NCBI RefSeq assembly: GCF_032302195.1
Contig: NZ_CP135275.1
Coordinates: forward strand, 620,001 to 684,000
Reading direction: 5' to 3'
Length of the DNA: 64,000 nt
Source: Paenibacillus sp. MMS20-IR301
Lineage (GTDB): Bacteria; Bacillota; Bacilli; Paenibacillales; Paenibacillaceae
A program made the translations under genes and the position numbers. The notes under the pieces are model-generated. The model ran no database searches. It was not told the DNA's origin and was given only the letters and a program-made list of their open reading frames with translations. Shown piece after piece: positions 35,945 to 44,449 of the stretch; within the stretch, counting starts at the first letter, position 1; each line of letters begins with the position of its first letter.

Positions 35945-35989
35945 AATATCTCTGTTTAGTCTTCGTTTGACCGCTTCTCCCCCGGCTAC

Positions 35990-36127
35990 AAGTGGAAAAA
36001 GAGCATTTAAATCTCCGGAAATCGCCGACTCTGAAGATTTAAATGGAAAAAGTACACTTAAGTATCCGGATTCCTGGCCATAAGGGTGGGGATGCAGGAA
36101 TTAGTTGTCATTTTTCCACTTAAGTTA
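35990..36127. repeat. Second cluster of short A+T-rich dyad repeats
   Basis: Units at 35990-36014, 36036-36064 and (opposite strand) 36108-36127 share AAGTGGAAAAAG...CACTTAA with the cluster at 3482-3664. They fill most of the 350-bp gap between the glycerate kinase and the CdaR-type gene. No gene is seen here. Confidence 0.5.
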
Positions 36128-36215
36128 CTCAGTGCGGAATGCATGGTGAATTTAAATGTACAAAATCCACTTATTGGGCTTGGCCTGCGAAGCAAGGGCG
36201 TGCTTAACTAACTTT

Positions 36216-37244
36216 CTACTTATACAGCGCCAGCAATTCATAAGTCAGCTCGAACAGCTGCAGCAGATTGCGCGGATCCTTGCCGGTAATGCCCCCGATC
36301 CGCTTCAGCCTGTACTGCAGTGTGTTGCGGTGAATATTCAGATGCTCCGCCGTTTGCGAGACGCTGCAATTATGGTTGATGAAGCTGCGGAGCGTTTCCA
36401 GCAGGTCGGCGGTATCGTCCAGCTTCATTGCAGTGCCGGCTTTGTCCGACAGCTTGGCCTGGCTGAGCTTTACAAGGAATTCAGCTTCGTCAAAGGTGAT
36501 TGCCTGTGCGGCGGGCTTCAGCGCAAGCAGGATATTGAGTGCAGCTTTGGCCTGGCGGTAGCCCTCGGCGATGCTGGATTCCAGCCTGCTGGAGGCAATA
36601 AGCAGCTTCGGCTGCTGCAGCAGCAGCTGCGCGGCCAGCTTGCTGGTATCAGGCCGGTTCTGGACCAGCATCAGCCAGGTCTCTTCATCGAGCTGGAAGG
36701 AAGGATGCATCAGCATCAGCTTGGCCTGATCCTGCTCCGGACTAAAGTGCTTAAGGTACAGCACTGTAGTTTTCAGCAGAAGATCGATTTTGTAAGGTGC
36801 AGCTTCCTTTCTCAGCTTCTGGGAGTAGGCTCCCTGATGGGCGAGCAGCATTTCCAGCCATGCCTTCTGGCGGTTGGCTTCACTCATAAGATTCTCCAGG
36901 GCGGTCCGCTGTTCAATCAGCAGGGACACTGTGGTTTTTACAATGTTGCAGAAAGGCCGGACCTCCTCCGGTCTGCCGGAAATCCCGATAACCCCGACAC
37001 GGGTGTTGCCGATTACAATCGGCTCGTTTGTCCCCTTTTTCTCGTACAAGGTATCCTCGATTACCTCTACCATCTGGCCGGTGGCCAGCGCTTCAACGGC
37101 TGCCTTGTGAACGGTCCCGACCCGCTCCTTTTTTCCGCTGCCGATAATAATCCCCTGATCATTCATAATGTTGATGTTATAAGGGATATCCATCATCATT
37201 TTGTCCACGATCTCCTGCGCCTGCTTCTCGGAAAGCTGAAACAA
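36216..37244 (-). CDS. CdaR-family regulator (sugar-diacid recognition, PucR HTH)
   Basis: The 342-residue protein has an N-terminal diacid-recognition domain (QAQEIVDKMMMDIPYNINIMNDQGIIIGSG...GTVHKAAVEAL...GVIGISGRPEEVRPFCNIV) and a C-terminal PucR-type HTH (CSVSQTAEHLNIHRNTLQYRLKRIGGITG). In E. coli the CdaR protein activates uptake and breakdown of glucarate, galactarate and glycerate, including garK. Its place next to a permease-glycerate kinase operon fits the same role. The start is ATG 37244, preceded by GGAGGAG. Confidence 0.9.
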   Translation of the reverse strand: MFQLSEKQAQEIVDKMMMDIPYNINIMNDQGIIIGSGKKERVGTVHKAAVEALATGQMVEVIEDTLYEKKGTNEPIVIGNTRVGVIGISGRPEEVRPFCNIVKTTVSLLIEQRTALENLMSEANRQKAWLEMLLAHQGAYSQKLRKEAAPYKIDLLLKTTVLYLKHFSPEQDQAKLMLMHPSFQLDEETWLMLVQNRPDTSKLAAQLLLQQPKLLIASSRLESSIAEGYRQAKAALNILLALKPAAQAITFDEAEFLVKLSQAKLSDKAGTAMKLDDTADLLETLRSFINHNCSVSQTAEHLNIHRNTLQYRLKRIGGITGKDPRNLLQLFELTYELLALYK

Positions 37245-37409
37245 TGACCTTCTCCTCCTTCACCGCACCCGGATGGCTGCTGCTGCAGACTCCTGCTTGT
37301 ACATTGTGCATCTGAACAAAATTATAGATGATTTTGCCCAGGGTATAAAGACGCAACAGGGCGGCAGGCTGTACTATTTGATGACATTATTGAAGCTCGG
37401 CCTGCAGCC

Positions 37410-37440
37410 TTGACCTTAGGTCAGACCTAAGGTATATCAT
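37410..37440 (+). promoter_or_regulatory. MerR-type promoter with 19-bp spacer and dyad
   Basis: TTGACC (37410-37415) and TATCAT (37435-37440) are separated by 19 bases, the long spacer typical of MerR-controlled promoters. CCTTAGGTC-A-GACCTAAGG (37414-37432) is a perfect dyad lying between the two boxes. Confidence 0.75.
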
Positions 37441-37473
37441 GGGAGATAAGTATTGAAGCAGGAGGGTTGTCTC

Positions 37474-38271
37474 ATGAGTACAGAAATTACAATTAGTGAG
37501 CTGGCCAGACTTATGGAAGTGTCCATACATCAGATCCGGTATTTCGAGGAGAAGGGGGTGCTTCTTCCTTCTTATACAGATACGAACGGATACCGGATGT
37601 ATGGAATCGATCAGGTCTACCAGCTGTCGCAAATTATGCTGCTGCGCAAGCTGGGGATGCCCGTGCAGACGATCAGAGAACATATGGAGGACCCGGACCC
37701 GCAAGCGATGGAGGAGAAGCTGCAGCATTCGCTGACAGAGACCGGCGCAGAGATTGTCCGGCTGCAGCAGCTGGAGCGGCAGATCCGGAAGGTACTGCGT
37801 GAGCAGCAGGATTTTCAGCGGGAGAAGCTAAGCTGTCATGTGAAGATGCGTGAGGCATTGCCGCTGCAGAAGTGGTTTGAACTGGAGACGGCGGCATCGC
37901 TCGAGGCAAGCACACTGGCGGAGCAGTCTGCCCGGGTGGGCAGGTTATTCGAAACGGACATTCATTATGTATACAGCGGTGCAGATCATGTCGCATTGTA
38001 TACAGCGGCGGAGCCCGGCGGAAGGACCGACCTGACCTTACCGGCGGGCCGTTATCTTGCTTATTCGCTGCAGGCTGAGAATGAATCTGCGCTTGAACAG
38101 ATTACCGCCCAATTCAGCCGTCATGCTGAACGAGAATATGGTGAGCTTCCGGGCCCGCTGATTCTTGTCGAGAAATCCTATCTTTCCTTATTCAGCCGGG
38201 ACAAGCTGCATTACGAAGTGCTGCTCTGTATTGAACCCGAAGGCTCCGGGGAAGGCGCTGATGCCATATGA
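37474..38271 (+). CDS. MerR-family regulator with GyrI-like effector domain
   Basis: The 265-residue protein has a MerR HTH (ISELARLMEVSIHQIRYFEEKGVLLPSYTDTNGYRMYG), a long dimerisation helix (about 70-120) and a C-terminal GyrI-like/BmrR-type effector domain (about 130-260; LTLPAGRYLAYSLQAEN). Such regulators bind drugs or other hydrophobic ligands. ATG 37474 has GGAGGG 7 bases upstream. Its own promoter at 37410 has the MerR geometry. The next gene starts in its stop codon, so acetyltransferase and hydrolase are probably in the same regulated operon. Confidence 0.87.
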   Translation: MSTEITISELARLMEVSIHQIRYFEEKGVLLPSYTDTNGYRMYGIDQVYQLSQIMLLRKLGMPVQTIREHMEDPDPQAMEEKLQHSLTETGAEIVRLQQLERQIRKVLREQQDFQREKLSCHVKMREALPLQKWFELETAASLEASTLAEQSARVGRLFETDIHYVYSGADHVALYTAAEPGGRTDLTLPAGRYLAYSLQAENESALEQITAQFSRHAEREYGELPGPLILVEKSYLSLFSRDKLHYEVLLCIEPEGSGEGADAI

Positions 38272-38957
38272 CGGCTAATGCTTCCGCTGCTATGAAGGTT
38301 ACCGTTACAGATATGCGGCCTGAGTATAATCATGAGGTGGGCAGGCTTATTGCCTATGGATTTCAGGGCAAGTTCCGTTCGCTAACGAAGAACCGGCCGG
38401 ATGATTTGGCTGTTGTCTTCAGGCAGCTGCTGGAGCAATCGGCGGAAGGTACATGCACGAAGCGGGTTGTGGCGCTGCTGGGGGAAGAGGTTGTTGGTAC
38501 GATGAGCATGAAGTGGCATAAGGATGCAGCTGGAGGTAAGGCCAGGGAAGCTGGTGTGACTGAAGGTACGGCCAGGGAAGCTGATATGACCGCCGCCGGG
38601 CTCGTTAAGCTGCTGGAAACCGGAGGAATGCGCTTAAGCAGGAGGCTTCTGCTGCTGGGGGCGCTCTGTTGCCTGAACCACAACCCGGTGCGGGGTGAGT
38701 GTTATATCGCTGATCTGGCGGTCCATCCCAGGTATCAGGGAATGGGGATCGGCGGGCTGCTGCTTCACCGGGCGGCGCAGTACATGCAGGGTCAGCCCCG
38801 GCTAGAGTATCTGAGCCTGCATGTCTCCGGCCGAAATACCTCCGCCAAAGGGATGTATGGGCGGCGGGGCTTCCGCACACAATCGGAAGAGCACAGCCTG
38901 ATCAGCAAGCTGCTGTTCGGTGAAGAAAGTTGGGAATATATGATCTGCGGACAATAG
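38268..38957 (+). CDS. GNAT-family N-acetyltransferase
   Basis: The 229-residue protein has the acetyl-CoA loop RYQGMGIGGLLLHRAAQYM (motif A) and a final strand LSLHVSGRNTSAKGMYGRRGF typical of GNAT enzymes. An extra hydrophilic segment (about residues 88-118) holds a 30-base tandem duplication, GGTAAGGCCAGGGAAGCTGG and GGTACGGCCAGGGAAGCTGA, inserted between core strands. The start ATG overlaps the MerR stop by 4 bases. The substrate is unknown; control by a drug-type MerR protein suggests a detoxifying role, which is inference. Confidence 0.85.
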   Translation: MTANASAAMKVTVTDMRPEYNHEVGRLIAYGFQGKFRSLTKNRPDDLAVVFRQLLEQSAEGTCTKRVVALLGEEVVGTMSMKWHKDAAGGKAREAGVTEGTAREADMTAAGLVKLLETGGMRLSRRLLLLGALCCLNHNPVRGECYIADLAVHPRYQGMGIGGLLLHRAAQYMQGQPRLEYLSLHVSGRNTSAKGMYGRRGFRTQSEEHSLISKLLFGEESWEYMICGQ

Positions 38958-38968
38958 TGGAGGTTCGG

Positions 38969-40057
38969 ATGAAGAGGAAGGTTAGTGCGTTGGATAAGGG
39001 GATTACGATGGATAAGAGAAGAATGCTGAGTAAGAGAGGAAGGCTGAGTAAGAGAGGCGGGATCGCAGTCATTATTGTGCTGCTGATCCTGCTGGGTGCG
39101 GGTCTTTACGTACTGCGGCAAAATACTTTTGATATGACCATACAGCCTGTAGAAATTTCTACTCCCCAGGGCAAACTGACCGGCATGCTTACGCTGCCTG
39201 AGAACGCGGCCGGCAGTAAGCCGGGTCTGGTGCTTTTCATTCATGGTGACGGGCCGGTGGATGCCTCCCATAATGACGGTTATAAACCGCTCTGGGAGCG
39301 GCTTGCCTCCCTCGGCTATGCCTCTCTGTCGCTCAACAAAAGAGGGATTAATGGCTCGGACGGCAGCTGGCTTGAACAGAGTATTGAAGACAGGGTGGAG
39401 GAAGCGCGCCAGGCGCTGGCCTGGGCCAGAGCGCAGCCGTTCATTGACAGCGGACGGATTGGCGTCTGGGGAGCAAGCCAGGCAGGCTGGGTCATTCCGC
39501 AGCTTGCGGCGGAGGAACCCCTTGCATTCAGCATTCTGGTCTCACCGGCCATCAACTGGCAGCAGCAGGGCGCTTACAACACCCGGCAGCAAATGATGAA
39601 GGACGGTTATACTGCAGAGGAGATCGCGCAGCGGATCACCTACGAGCAGCAGGTAAATGAGCTATTGCAGCGGGGGGCGGACTATGCGCAATATACGGAA
39701 ATGACGGACCCGGGTGAAAGGATGTCTGCAGAACGCTGGTCCTTCGTCCGCCGGAACTTTCTGGCCGACGCTGCGGGTGAGCTGCACAACTTTAAGACTC
39801 CGGTGCTCCTGCTGCTTGGCGAGGAGGATGTGAATGTGGATGTGGAGCAGACGGAGCAGGTGTACCGCGGGAAGATCCGCCCGGCCTCGCTGCTCACGGT
39901 TCAGCGGTTCCCGGACACCGAGCACTCCATGCTCCCGGTGCGGACGGCGGATTCTCCGCTGCGCGCATTCATGATCAGCCTGTTTGCGCCACGGCGGATT
40001 ACGGTTGATGGCTATATGTCGGCGATTGAGTCGTTTTTGAGTAAAAAGAGTAAATAG
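38969..40057 (+). CDS. Membrane-anchored alpha/beta hydrolase
   Basis: A Lys/Arg-rich start and one hydrophobic helix (about residues 34-52) anchor a serine hydrolase of the dienelactone/BAAT-like type. Motifs are the oxyanion loop LFIHGDGPVDAS, nucleophile elbow GASQAG, acid LGEEDVNVD and histidine DTEHSM. ATG 38969 follows TGGAGG. It lies 11 bases after the GNAT gene and is the last gene before the hairpin array at 40111. The substrate is probably an ester or amide outside the cytoplasm; which one cannot be told. Confidence 0.82.
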   Translation: MKRKVSALDKGITMDKRRMLSKRGRLSKRGGIAVIIVLLILLGAGLYVLRQNTFDMTIQPVEISTPQGKLTGMLTLPENAAGSKPGLVLFIHGDGPVDASHNDGYKPLWERLASLGYASLSLNKRGINGSDGSWLEQSIEDRVEEARQALAWARAQPFIDSGRIGVWGASQAGWVIPQLAAEEPLAFSILVSPAINWQQQGAYNTRQQMMKDGYTAEEIAQRITYEQQVNELLQRGADYAQYTEMTDPGERMSAERWSFVRRNFLADAAGELHNFKTPVLLLLGEEDVNVDVEQTEQVYRGKIRPASLLTVQRFPDTEHSMLPVRTADSPLRAFMISLFAPRRITVDGYMSAIESFLSKKSK

Positions 40058-40110
40058 GGAAGGTACATTCGGCCTTCGCGCAGCGGTCTGATCCCACCTC
40101 TGGGGGAATT

Positions 40111-40332
40111 AGGGGCACTAATGCCCCTAATATGCGCCATCCGCCTAATTTGTGCGGAACTAGGGGCACTAATGCCCCTAAAAAGCGCCTTCCGCCTAAA
40201 TTCGGCGGAACCAGGGGCACTAATGCCCCTAAAAAGCGCCTTCCGCCTAATTTCGACGGAACCAGGGGCACTAATGCCCCTAAAAAGCGCCCTCCGCCTA
40301 AATTCGGCGGAACCAGGGGCACTAATGCCCCT
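40111..40332. repeat. 51-bp tandem array of paired hairpins
   Basis: Four complete 51-base units and a partial fifth start at 40111, 40162, 40213, 40264 and 40315. Each has a hairpin AGGGGCA-CTAA-TGCCCCT, identical in all five, then a spacer, then TTCCGCC-TAAATTC-GGCGGAA, slightly varied. Because 51 is a multiple of 3, all frames stay open on both strands, which makes spurious ORFs. It lies between convergent genes. Confidence 0.9.
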
Positions 40333-40493
40333 AATGTGCTCCTTTGCCTACGCGGTGACCCAATGTATTCGGTTTATCACATACAATGAGCTCATTTACC
40401 TACGCATAAGCCCGATGTATTCGGCTTTCCACATACAATGGCTTGTCTACCTCTCGATTTCCGTGTTCAACCCATCATCCACCGCCTGAGCAG

Positions 40494-40527
40494 CAAAAAA
40501 AGAGACCGGGAAGCTCCTCCCGGTCTC
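40494..40527 (-). terminator. Rho-independent terminator of the uxu operon
   Basis: On the minus strand GAGACCGGGA and TCCCGGTCTC form a 10-bp perfect stem followed by a run of T. It lies 63 bases after the fructuronate reductase stop. Confidence 0.85.
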
Positions 40528-40577
40528 CATCTCCATCTCTATCGTTATCACTATCTCTATCACTATCTCCATCGCTA
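40528..40577. repeat. Hexanucleotide-like repeat (GATAGN on minus strand)
   Basis: About eight imperfect six-base units (CATCTC, TATCGT, TATCAC, TATCTC, TATCAC, TATCTC, CATCGC, TATCAT) lie between the fructuronate reductase stop and its terminator. Confidence 0.65.
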
Positions 40578-40589
40578 TCATCTGCTGTA

Positions 40590-42206
40590 TCAGCCGATAT
40601 ACTTCGTAAGCGTAGCCCGTACAGCGCCCGGCCCGGCCAGCATCTCGGCGAACATGCCCTGGATGACTTCGCCGAGCCCGATGGCGTACAGATCCACGCC
40701 GAAGATGGCCTGGTCTTCCAGTACGGCCCGCACGCCCGCAGCCTGTGCAGCATCTGCGCCAAGCGCAATTCCTTCAAGCTTCGCCTGCAGCGATTCCAGC
40801 AGCGGGTCCGGACTCAGCGAGAATACCGCGCCTTCATCGTTCACGCCGAGCAGGTATCTGCACCAGGCGGCGATCGCCAGCGGAATGGCGGTCAGCTGCT
40901 GCGGATCAAGCTCCTCCCGGCGGATGTACGCCTTGATCGTCTCCCCGAAGCGGATGCCGACCTTCTGGGAAGTGTCGGTAGCGATCCGCTGCGGCGTATC
41001 CGGGATGAACGGATTGGCGAAGCGCTCCTGCAGCACTTCATCCAGGAACTGCTTCGGACTCAGGATGCCCGGGTCAACGACAACCGGCAGCCCTTCGGTA
41101 TAGCCAATAACCTCTACAAGCTTGCGCAGGGTAGCATCCTTCATCTCATCGGCGATCAGCGTATAGCCGAGCAGACAGCCGGTTACGGCAAGCGCCGTAT
41201 GCAGCGGGTTAAGGCAGGTAGTAACCTTCATGGTCTCCACCTTGTTCACCGTATCACGGTCGGTGAAGATGATCCCGGCTTCTTCAAGCGCCGGACGGCC
41301 GTTCGTGAATTTGTCTTCAATGACCAGGTACTCGCTGATCTCAGCGTTAACGAACGGTGCGGTGTAGGTGTTCTTGGAGGTCACAATGACCTCCATGCCG
41401 CCGATCCCCTGCTCCAGCAGCGCGGCCTGAACGGTTTCAGACGGGCGCGGCGTGATTTTATCAATCATGGACAGCGGGAAGGTGATCTTCGACTCATCCT
41501 CAAGATAGGCAACGAATCCGTCCTCCACATGTCCCTTGGCCGCCCACTCCCTGGCAATAGTGACCATGCCGTTCTTCAGCTTGTCGCCGTTATGCGAGCA
41601 GTTGTCCATGCTGACGAAGGTCATCGGGTACTGGCCCTTCAGATAGCGGCGGTAGGCCAGCGAAGCAACGATGCTCATTGCATGAACCGGGTGAGCCGGA
41701 CCGCCGGTAATATCCTTCTCCACGATGCCGAGATACTGGCCGTTCGGACCGGTGAGGGAGTAGCCTTTTTCCGTAATGGTGAAGCTGGCCATCTGCAGGC
41801 TCGGATGCTCGAATACAGCTGTCAGGCGGCTGTAATCGGCTTCCCGGGTTTGCTCTGCCGCAAGGCCTTCCACGATGCTGCTGACAATCCGCTTCTGGAA
41901 GTCGCCGCGCGCATTCATCAGGACGAGCAGCGTCAGGTTATCATAAGGCTTGTAGACCTTGTCAATCATCTCGAAGTCGAAGGTTTCAGCAGCAATAATA
42001 CCGGTATCAGCCTTGCCGCTGTCGAGCAGCTTCTGATGGGCATTCGCCACGAACCCTCTGAAAATATTCCCCGCACCGAAATGAACCCATTCCGGCTTCT
42101 CCAGCGTATTCTGCGCTACTGCAGCAAAATCAAACTGCGGCAGCTCTACGCCTGCGGCTTCCCAGGCCTCGCGGCCCTCTATGCTGCTTCTGGTCAGATT
42201 CAGCAT
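40590..42206 (-). CDS. uxuB: D-mannonate oxidoreductase (fructuronate reductase)
   Basis: The 538-residue enzyme belongs to the mannitol dehydrogenase family. It has the N-terminal nucleotide site VHFGAGNIFRGFVA, the segment FVSMDNCSHNGDKL with the substrate-binding Asn-His, and KITPRPSE with the catalytic Lys region. It reduces D-fructuronate to D-mannonate. Its ATG follows the TAA of the mannonate dehydratase gene directly, so the two form a tight operon. Tagaturonate reductase (UxaB) is a close relative, but the adjacent uxuA favours the fructuronate role. Confidence 0.88.
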   Translation of the reverse strand: MLNLTRSSIEGREAWEAAGVELPQFDFAAVAQNTLEKPEWVHFGAGNIFRGFVANAHQKLLDSGKADTGIIAAETFDFEMIDKVYKPYDNLTLLVLMNARGDFQKRIVSSIVEGLAAEQTREADYSRLTAVFEHPSLQMASFTITEKGYSLTGPNGQYLGIVEKDITGGPAHPVHAMSIVASLAYRRYLKGQYPMTFVSMDNCSHNGDKLKNGMVTIAREWAAKGHVEDGFVAYLEDESKITFPLSMIDKITPRPSETVQAALLEQGIGGMEVIVTSKNTYTAPFVNAEISEYLVIEDKFTNGRPALEEAGIIFTDRDTVNKVETMKVTTCLNPLHTALAVTGCLLGYTLIADEMKDATLRKLVEVIGYTEGLPVVVDPGILSPKQFLDEVLQERFANPFIPDTPQRIATDTSQKVGIRFGETIKAYIRREELDPQQLTAIPLAIAAWCRYLLGVNDEGAVFSLSPDPLLESLQAKLEGIALGADAAQAAGVRAVLEDQAIFGVDLYAIGLGEVIQGMFAEMLAGPGAVRATLTKYIG

Positions 42207-43283
42207 TTATTTCGCCCCCTTGGCATTCTCCAGGCTATCCCATACACCCAGCAGATACATAATACCCAGCGCTCTGTCGTAGAGGCCATAGCCCGGACGG
42301 CAGTTCTTCTCTTCGCCCCACAAGTGGCGGCCGTGGTCCGGACGCACATAACCGGTGTAGCCGTTCTCATGATACGCTTTAACGACCTCAGCCACATCCA
42401 CACTGCCGTCCCGGCCGCGGTGCGATACCTCGATGAAATCACCGTTGTCGAACACCTTCACATTGCGGATATGTGCAAAATAAATCCGGTCGTGGAATTC
42501 ACGGATCATCGCCGGCAGGTCGTTCTGCGGATTCGTTCCCAGTGAACCGGTGCAGAAGGTCAGGCCGTTATACGGGCTGTCAACCATGTCCAGGAACCGG
42601 CGGATGGAGTCGCGGCTGCGGATGATGCGCGGCAGGCCGAAGATCGGCCAGGCCGGATCGTCAGGGTGGATGGCCATGCGGATATCGACTTCTTCACAGA
42701 CCGGAATGATGCGCTCCAGGAAATACTTCAGGTTGTCGAACAGAATATCCTCGGTAACATCGGCATACGCCGCGAACAGCTCATCCAGCTTGGCCAGACG
42801 TTCCGGCTCCCAGCCCGGCATAGTGAATTCTCCGGCGCCCTTCAGAATCCGGTCAACCATTTCGCGCGGATTATCGGTAATGGCAGCCTTTTCATAAAAG
42901 AGGGCGTTCGAGCCGTCCGGCAGCTCCTTATACAGCTCAGTACGGGTCCAGTCGAACACCGGCATGAAGTTGTAGCAGATCACTTTAACGCCAACCTTGG
43001 CCAGCTTGCGGATCGTATCGATATAAATGTCGATGTATTTGTCGCGGGACGGCAGTCCGATTTTGATATCATCATGAACGTTGACGCTCTCCACAACCGC
43101 TGTGCTGAAGCCTTTGGCGGTAATCTGGTCGGCCACCTTCTGAATTTCATCCATTTCCCAGACTTCCCCGGCCACCTTGTGGTGCAGCGACCAGACGATG
43201 CCCATTACCCCCGGAATTTGCCGCACATGGTCAAGGGTAATATTGTCATTGCCCTCACCATACCATCTCCAAGTCATATTCAT
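42207..43283 (-). CDS. uxuA: Mannonate dehydratase
   Basis: The 358-residue enzyme has the UxuA start MNMTWRWYGEGNDNITLDHVRQIPGVMGIVWSLHH, the metal-site segments DIRMAIHPDDP and TFCTGSLG, and the end YVRPDHGRHLWGEEK. It dehydrates D-mannonate to 2-keto-3-deoxygluconate. ATG 43283 is 8 bases from AAGGAGG; an ATG at 43289 is too close. It is the first gene of the uxuAB operon. The palindrome CTTGTATACAAG at 43384 lies about 100 bases upstream, between it and the divergent GntR gene. Confidence 0.93.
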   Translation of the reverse strand: MNMTWRWYGEGNDNITLDHVRQIPGVMGIVWSLHHKVAGEVWEMDEIQKVADQITAKGFSTAVVESVNVHDDIKIGLPSRDKYIDIYIDTIRKLAKVGVKVICYNFMPVFDWTRTELYKELPDGSNALFYEKAAITDNPREMVDRILKGAGEFTMPGWEPERLAKLDELFAAYADVTEDILFDNLKYFLERIIPVCEEVDIRMAIHPDDPAWPIFGLPRIIRSRDSIRRFLDMVDSPYNGLTFCTGSLGTNPQNDLPAMIREFHDRIYFAHIRNVKVFDNGDFIEVSHRGRDGSVDVAEVVKAYHENGYTGYVRPDHGRHLWGEEKNCRPGYGLYDRALGIMYLLGVWDSLENAKGAK

Positions 43284-43383
43284 TGTCATTTCCTCCTTGT
43301 GATTGAACATAAATACAAATAGAAGTGTTATGATCCCTTGAAAAGATTGATGTTACCGGAATCTGCTGATATGATATAATAAT

Positions 43384-43395
43384 CTTGTATACAAG
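43384..43395. promoter_or_regulatory. Palindrome, probable operator of the GntR regulator
   Basis: CTTGTATACAAG is a perfect 12-base palindrome in the divergent uxuA/GntR region. E. coli UxuR/ExuR sites share the TATAC-centred symmetry (TTGGTATACCAA type). One-mismatch copies lie at 44394, 49313 and 49493. Confidence 0.6.
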
Positions 43396-43506
43396 ATGTG
43401 ATTCGTAATGATCATAAAATAAGCCTGCATCTTTGTCAATGAAATTGTTATACCTTTTCTATATAATGAGTAAAGAAGAATATCGTACAGAAAGTTGGTC
43501 AATCCC

Positions 43507-44160
43507 ATGACTTCCAAAAAAGAAATTATGACCTATCTGAAGCAGGAAATCCTCTCACTGGCGCTGAAGCCGGGGGATATCATCAGTGAAACGGTGCTGT
43601 CCGAACGGTTTCAGCTGTCGAGAACACCGATCCGGGATGTGCTGAAGCAGCTGTCCCTGGAGCATTACGTCGATATTTATCCTAAAAAAGGTAATCTGGT
43701 TTCATACATAGATCTCGAATCCGTCGAGCAGATCATCTACCTCCGCAATGTCCTGGAGAAGGAGATCATGAAGTCGCTGGCCGGCAATATTCCGCTGAAG
43801 GGGCTGCACGGGTTAAGGGAGAATCTCCAGCAGCAGCAAAAATGCATTGAACAGGCAGAGGGCGCCGAGTCATTTCTGCTGCTGGATGACCAGTTTCACC
43901 GGATGATGTTTGGCCTGGCCGGCCGTGAATTTCTCTGGGGGGTACTGCAGCAGTTTAATGTGCATTACATCCGCTACCGCAAGCTGCATATGCTGAAGGA
44001 CGAGAAGCTGACAACCATTCAGCAGGAGCATCAGCAACTGCTGGATTATATTATGCAGGGGGATACTGCCGGTATTGATAAGCTGCTGCATCACCATCTC
44101 CGCGCCGATATTGATTCGATGAATTTTCAGGAGCATTTTGCCGGCTATATAAAAAAATAA
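43507..44160 (+). CDS. GntR-family regulator with FCD domain (UxuR-like role)
   Basis: The 217-residue protein has a winged HTH (ILSLALKPGDIISETVLSERFQLSRTPIRDVLKQLSLEHYVDIYPKKGNLVSYI) and a helical FCD ligand domain with likely metal ligands in LDDQFHRMMF and the HHH near the end. FCD regulators commonly bind uronates or other carboxylic acids. It diverges from uxuAB and precedes the GH67 gene, so it probably represses glucuronate use until a uronate or mannonate appears. ATG 43507 has only a weak ribosome site (AAAGTTGG); TTG 43495 is an alternative. Confidence 0.85.
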   Translation: MTSKKEIMTYLKQEILSLALKPGDIISETVLSERFQLSRTPIRDVLKQLSLEHYVDIYPKKGNLVSYIDLESVEQIIYLRNVLEKEIMKSLAGNIPLKGLHGLRENLQQQQKCIEQAEGAESFLLLDDQFHRMMFGLAGREFLWGVLQQFNVHYIRYRKLHMLKDEKLTTIQQEHQQLLDYIMQGDTAGIDKLLHHHLRADIDSMNFQEHFAGYIKK

Positions 44161-44393
44161 ACCGTCCGCAGCTTCCCGGCAGACGCCTGGTATCCTTGTA
44201 CTCATGTGACATGAAGACAGGGATATTTGGCGTGGATACCTATAGCTTGGATCTCTGTTAAAGCGAACCGGTGTCCGGTTAAGCGTCTGGATATCCGGTT
44301 TTAGGCAGCTGGAATGGCAAAATTATGCTTGATTTGGGTAAATAAATGCTTGATTTGACAATGTCCCGCCTGCCTGGCGCATGTTAGCATGAA

Positions 44394-44405
44394 CTGGTAT
44401 ACAAG
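44394..44405. promoter_or_regulatory. Second operator-like palindrome before GH67
   Basis: CTGGTATACAAG matches 11 of 12 bases of the palindrome at 43384. It lies 45 bases before the alpha-glucuronidase start and after a TTGACA (44355-44360). The rest of 44161-44449 holds small dyads (44202-44214; AACCGG-TGT-CCGGTT about 44270) with no clear role. Confidence 0.5.
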
Positions 44406-44449
44406 CTGCTTATTAAGCCGGACTGAGGAGTAAGGAAGGAGATATTAAC

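Noticed and set aside
36156..37247. 363-codon plus-strand frame opposite the CdaR-type gene
   Set aside because: Antisense of a protein with both CdaR and PucR-HTH features.
40111..40332. CRISPR array
   Set aside because: The units abut with no unique spacers of constant length, both halves are palindromic, and no cas gene is present.
39999..40489. Overlapping frames on both strands encoding repeats such as LMPLKSAFRLNSAEPGA
   Set aside because: They exist only because the 51-bp tandem unit is a multiple of three; there is no ribosome site and the sequence is explained as a hairpin array.
40443..42545. 700-codon plus-strand frame opposite the uxu genes
   Set aside because: It is the antisense shadow of uxuB and part of uxuA, which are strongly recognised; codon pattern and lack of a ribosome site agree.
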